From NCBI GenBank assembly GCA_050330975.1, contig JBHJHK010000305.1, forward strand, positions 1 to 16,135: 16,135 nt of DNA. Reading direction: 5' to 3'. Position numbers and translations under genes: made by a program. The notes below the pieces were generated by a model. That model ran no database searches. It worked only from the letters and a program-made list of their open reading frames with translations, and had not been told where the DNA came from. Below are positions 14,809-16,135 of the stretch, piece after piece; within the stretch, counting starts at the first letter, position 1; each line of letters opens with the position of its first letter. Source of the stretch: JBHJHK01 sp050330975. Lineage in GTDB: Bacteria > Pseudomonadota > Gammaproteobacteria > Competibacterales > Competibacteraceae.

Positions 14809-14956
14809 CAAGGCGTTACCCCGTGGGGGTGCCGGGGCGTTTTTCGGGGGCGTTGGGGGCTGGATGTGGCGACTTGACCCTAGACCGGATCGACAGTAAC
14901 TTAGATTTCCTTTGCAAAACTTTTGGTTGCGGACTCTGCTGTCGGCACTCCACATC

Positions 14957-14988
14957 AGAGAACGCCCAGGCGAGAGAACGCCCAGGCG
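14957..14988. repeat. Tandem 16-bp repeat, second copy part of a palindrome
   Basis: AGAGAACGCCCAGGCG occurs twice in direct succession (14957-14972 and 14973-14988). With the next bases, the second copy forms the perfect 16-bp palindrome GAACGCCCAGGCGTTC at 14976-14991. This is the sort of arrangement expected of an operator, but the binding protein is unknown. Confidence 0.7.
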
Positions 14989-15047
14989 TTCAAGAGATGG
15001 GGTCTCGAAACCCTCCGCCATTTGATACCGGATTTTACTCGAAGACC

Positions 15048-15071
15048 GATCGATTATCGATCCTCGTTTTT
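15048..15071 (+). promoter_or_regulatory. Palindrome with T-run in the ilvB leader
   Basis: GATCGAT-T-ATCGATC (15048-15062) is followed by CTCG and TTTTT (15067-15071), directly before the AGGAG of ilvB. As RNA the stem would be about 6 bp with a 3-nt loop. It may be a weak attenuator or a DNA-binding site, and the stem is AU-rich for a terminator. Confidence 0.3.
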
Positions 15072-15076
15072 AGGAG
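15071..15076 (+). promoter_or_regulatory. Ribosome binding site of the acetolactate synthase gene
   Basis: TAGGAG lies 8 nt before the GTG at 15085. The nearby ATG at 15077 is in another frame, so the GTG start is well supported. Confidence 0.65.
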
Positions 15077-15084
15077 ATGCATTC

Positions 15085-16135
15085 GTGGAACTCACCGGCG
15101 CTGAGATCGTTGTTCGCTCCCTTCAGGAAGAGGGCGTGGAATACGTCTTTGGCTATCCAGGTGGGGCGGTGTTGCACATCTACGACGCCCTACACGCCCA
15201 AAACGCCGTCAAACACATCTTGGTCCGCCACGAACAGGCCGCCACCCACGCCGCCGATGGCTACGCCCGGGCGTCGGGGCGGCCGGGTGTGGTATTGGTG
15301 ACCTCGGGGCCCGGTTTGACCAATGCCGTCACTGGCATCGCCACCGCCCACATGGACTCCATTCCCATGGTGGTACTGTCGGGCCAGGTGCCCACGAAGC
15401 TCATCGGCAACGACGCCTTCCAAGAAGTGGATTCCGTGGGGATTACCCGCCCGTGCGTCAAGCACAATTTCTTGGTCAAGGACATCAACGAACTGGCCCT
15501 CACCCTCAAAAAGGCCTTCTACATCGCCACCACCGGGCGTCCGGGCCCCGTGCTAGTGGACTTGCCCAAGGACATCACCACCCTCAAGGCGCCCTTTGTC
15601 TACCCCGACAAGATCAAGATGCGCTCCTACAACCCCACCACCAAGGGGCACAGCGGCCAGATCCGCAAGGCCGTCCAGCTGATGATGAGCGCCGAGCGCC
15701 CCATCGTCTACGCCGGCGGTGGGGTCATCTTGAGCGACGCGGCCCCCGAACTCACCGAGCTCACCCGGTTGTTGAATTTCCCCATCACCAACACCCTCAT
15801 GGGTTTGGGGGCCTACCCCGCCACCGATCCCCAGTTTGTGGGGATGCTCGGGATGCACGGCACCTACGAGGCCAATATGGCCATGCACGATTGCGATGTG
15901 ATGATCGCCATCGGCTCTCGGTTCGACGACCGGGTGACGGGCAACTTGGAGAAATTTGCCCCCTACGCCCGCATCGTCCACGTGGACATCGACCCATCGT
16001 CCATCGCCAAGAACGTCCAGGTGGAAGTGCCCATCGTCGGCGCCGTGGGGCAGGTGCTCCAGACCATGCTGCAGATGATCCGCGAGGAGGGCTATACTCC
16101 CCGCCGCGAGGCCGTGGCCAAGTGGTGGCAACAGA
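15085..16135 (+). CDS. ilvB: Acetolactate synthase, large (catalytic) subunit, 3'-partial
   Basis: A thiamine-diphosphate and FAD enzyme that joins two pyruvates to acetolactate, or pyruvate and 2-ketobutyrate to acetohydroxybutyrate: the first common step of valine, leucine and isoleucine synthesis. The frame runs open to the window edge, giving 350 of an expected 570 or so residues. Visible are the opening GAEIVVRSLQEEGVEYVFGY, PGGAVLHIYDAL, the catalytic Glu50 in VRHEQAATHAADGYARASG, the SGPGLTNAVTGIATAHMDS stretch, and the start of the middle FAD-associated domain with IGSRFDDRVTG. The start is GTG. The gene could equally be called ilvI; isozymes cannot be told apart here. A regulatory subunit gene and ilvC commonly follow. 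The upstream region is rich in repeats that may control it. Confidence 0.95.
   Translation, partial: MELTGAEIVVRSLQEEGVEYVFGYPGGAVLHIYDALHAQNAVKHILVRHEQAATHAADGYARASGRPGVVLVTSGPGLTNAVTGIATAHMDSIPMVVLSGQVPTKLIGNDAFQEVDSVGITRPCVKHNFLVKDINELALTLKKAFYIATTGRPGPVLVDLPKDITTLKAPFVYPDKIKMRSYNPTTKGHSGQIRKAVQLMMSAERPIVYAGGGVILSDAAPELTELTRLLNFPITNTLMGLGAYPATDPQFVGMLGMHGTYEANMAMHDCDVMIAIGSRFDDRVTGNLEKFAPYARIVHVDIDPSSIAKNVQVEVPIVGAVGQVLQTMLQMIREEGYTPRREAVAKWWQQ

Larger units (their letters stand above)
14743..15084. other. Divergent intergenic region upstream of ilvB and of the DUF4124-proS unit
   Basis: These 342 bases hold no convincing gene. They do hold a 10-bp inverted repeat (14780-14808), six copies of GGCGTT counted over both strands (14812-14990), a 16-bp tandem repeat (14957-14988) whose second copy is part of a palindrome, and a palindrome followed by five T bases just before the ilvB ribosome binding site. 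No good sigma70 promoter could be fixed: TTGATA at 15022-15027 has no matching -10 at the right spacing. Confidence 0.6.

Noticed and set aside
14818..14844. ACCCC-GTG-GGGGT followed by GGGGCG and a T-run as a plus-strand terminator
   Set aside because: No plus-strand gene lies upstream to be terminated, since both neighbours read away from this region, and the stem is only 5 bp and not adjacent to the T-run.
14912..15025. Possible ilv leader peptide starting at TTG 14912 (37 codons)
   Set aside because: It has no ribosome binding site, contains four Leu after the start codon but few Ile or Val, and continues into an Arg-rich stretch, unlike known branched-chain leader peptides.

Overview
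The window reads as chromosomal core DNA of a high-GC gammaproteobacterium. Support comes from the divergent metG / mrp-dcd arrangement, a purM-purN-DUF3108 run, a DUF2069 membrane protein, and the E. coli-like residue numbering of dCTP deaminase (Arg115, Glu138). No rRNA, tRNA, CRISPR array, transposase or integrase could be recognised. Strain-level identity cannot be read from the sequence, and the placement near the Chromatiales/Ectothiorhodospiraceae is only an impression.

Layout. At 1-1713 (+) lie the 3' part of a secreted two-SH3b protein and a flavin amine-oxidase-like enzyme. At 1797-3155 (-) is a secreted Asp-box (BNR) beta-propeller protein with lower GC than its surroundings. At 3332-5908 (-) are metG and, directly after it, a CYTH-domain protein. 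Reading away from metG are mrp (apbC) and dcd at 6265-7955 (+). At 7987-8649 (-) is an unusual small periplasmic protein that resembles only the N0/N1 part of a type III secretion secretin. At 8798-11703 (-) is a probable operon, transcribed as DUF2069 membrane protein, purM, purN and DUF3108 protein. At 11837-12475 (+) are a small DUF4398-like lipoprotein and acylphosphatase. At 12541-14742 (-) are a DUF4124-like secreted protein and proS. From 15085 to the window edge (+) is the 5' part of the acetolactate synthase large subunit gene; its reading frame is still open at the edge.

The genes with known roles cover housekeeping work: translation (metG, proS), Fe-S assembly (mrp), nucleotide synthesis (dcd, purM, purN) and branched-chain amino acid synthesis (ilvB/ilvI). 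Between them sit small envelope proteins of unknown function (SH3b, secretin-like, DUF3108, DUF2069, DUF4398, DUF4124).

The most interesting items are the stand-alone secretin N-domain protein, which lies in AT-richer DNA with no visible type III secretion neighbours, and the 342-bp region upstream of ilvB. That region holds six copies of GGCGTT, a 16-bp tandem repeat, a 16-bp palindrome and two further inverted repeats.
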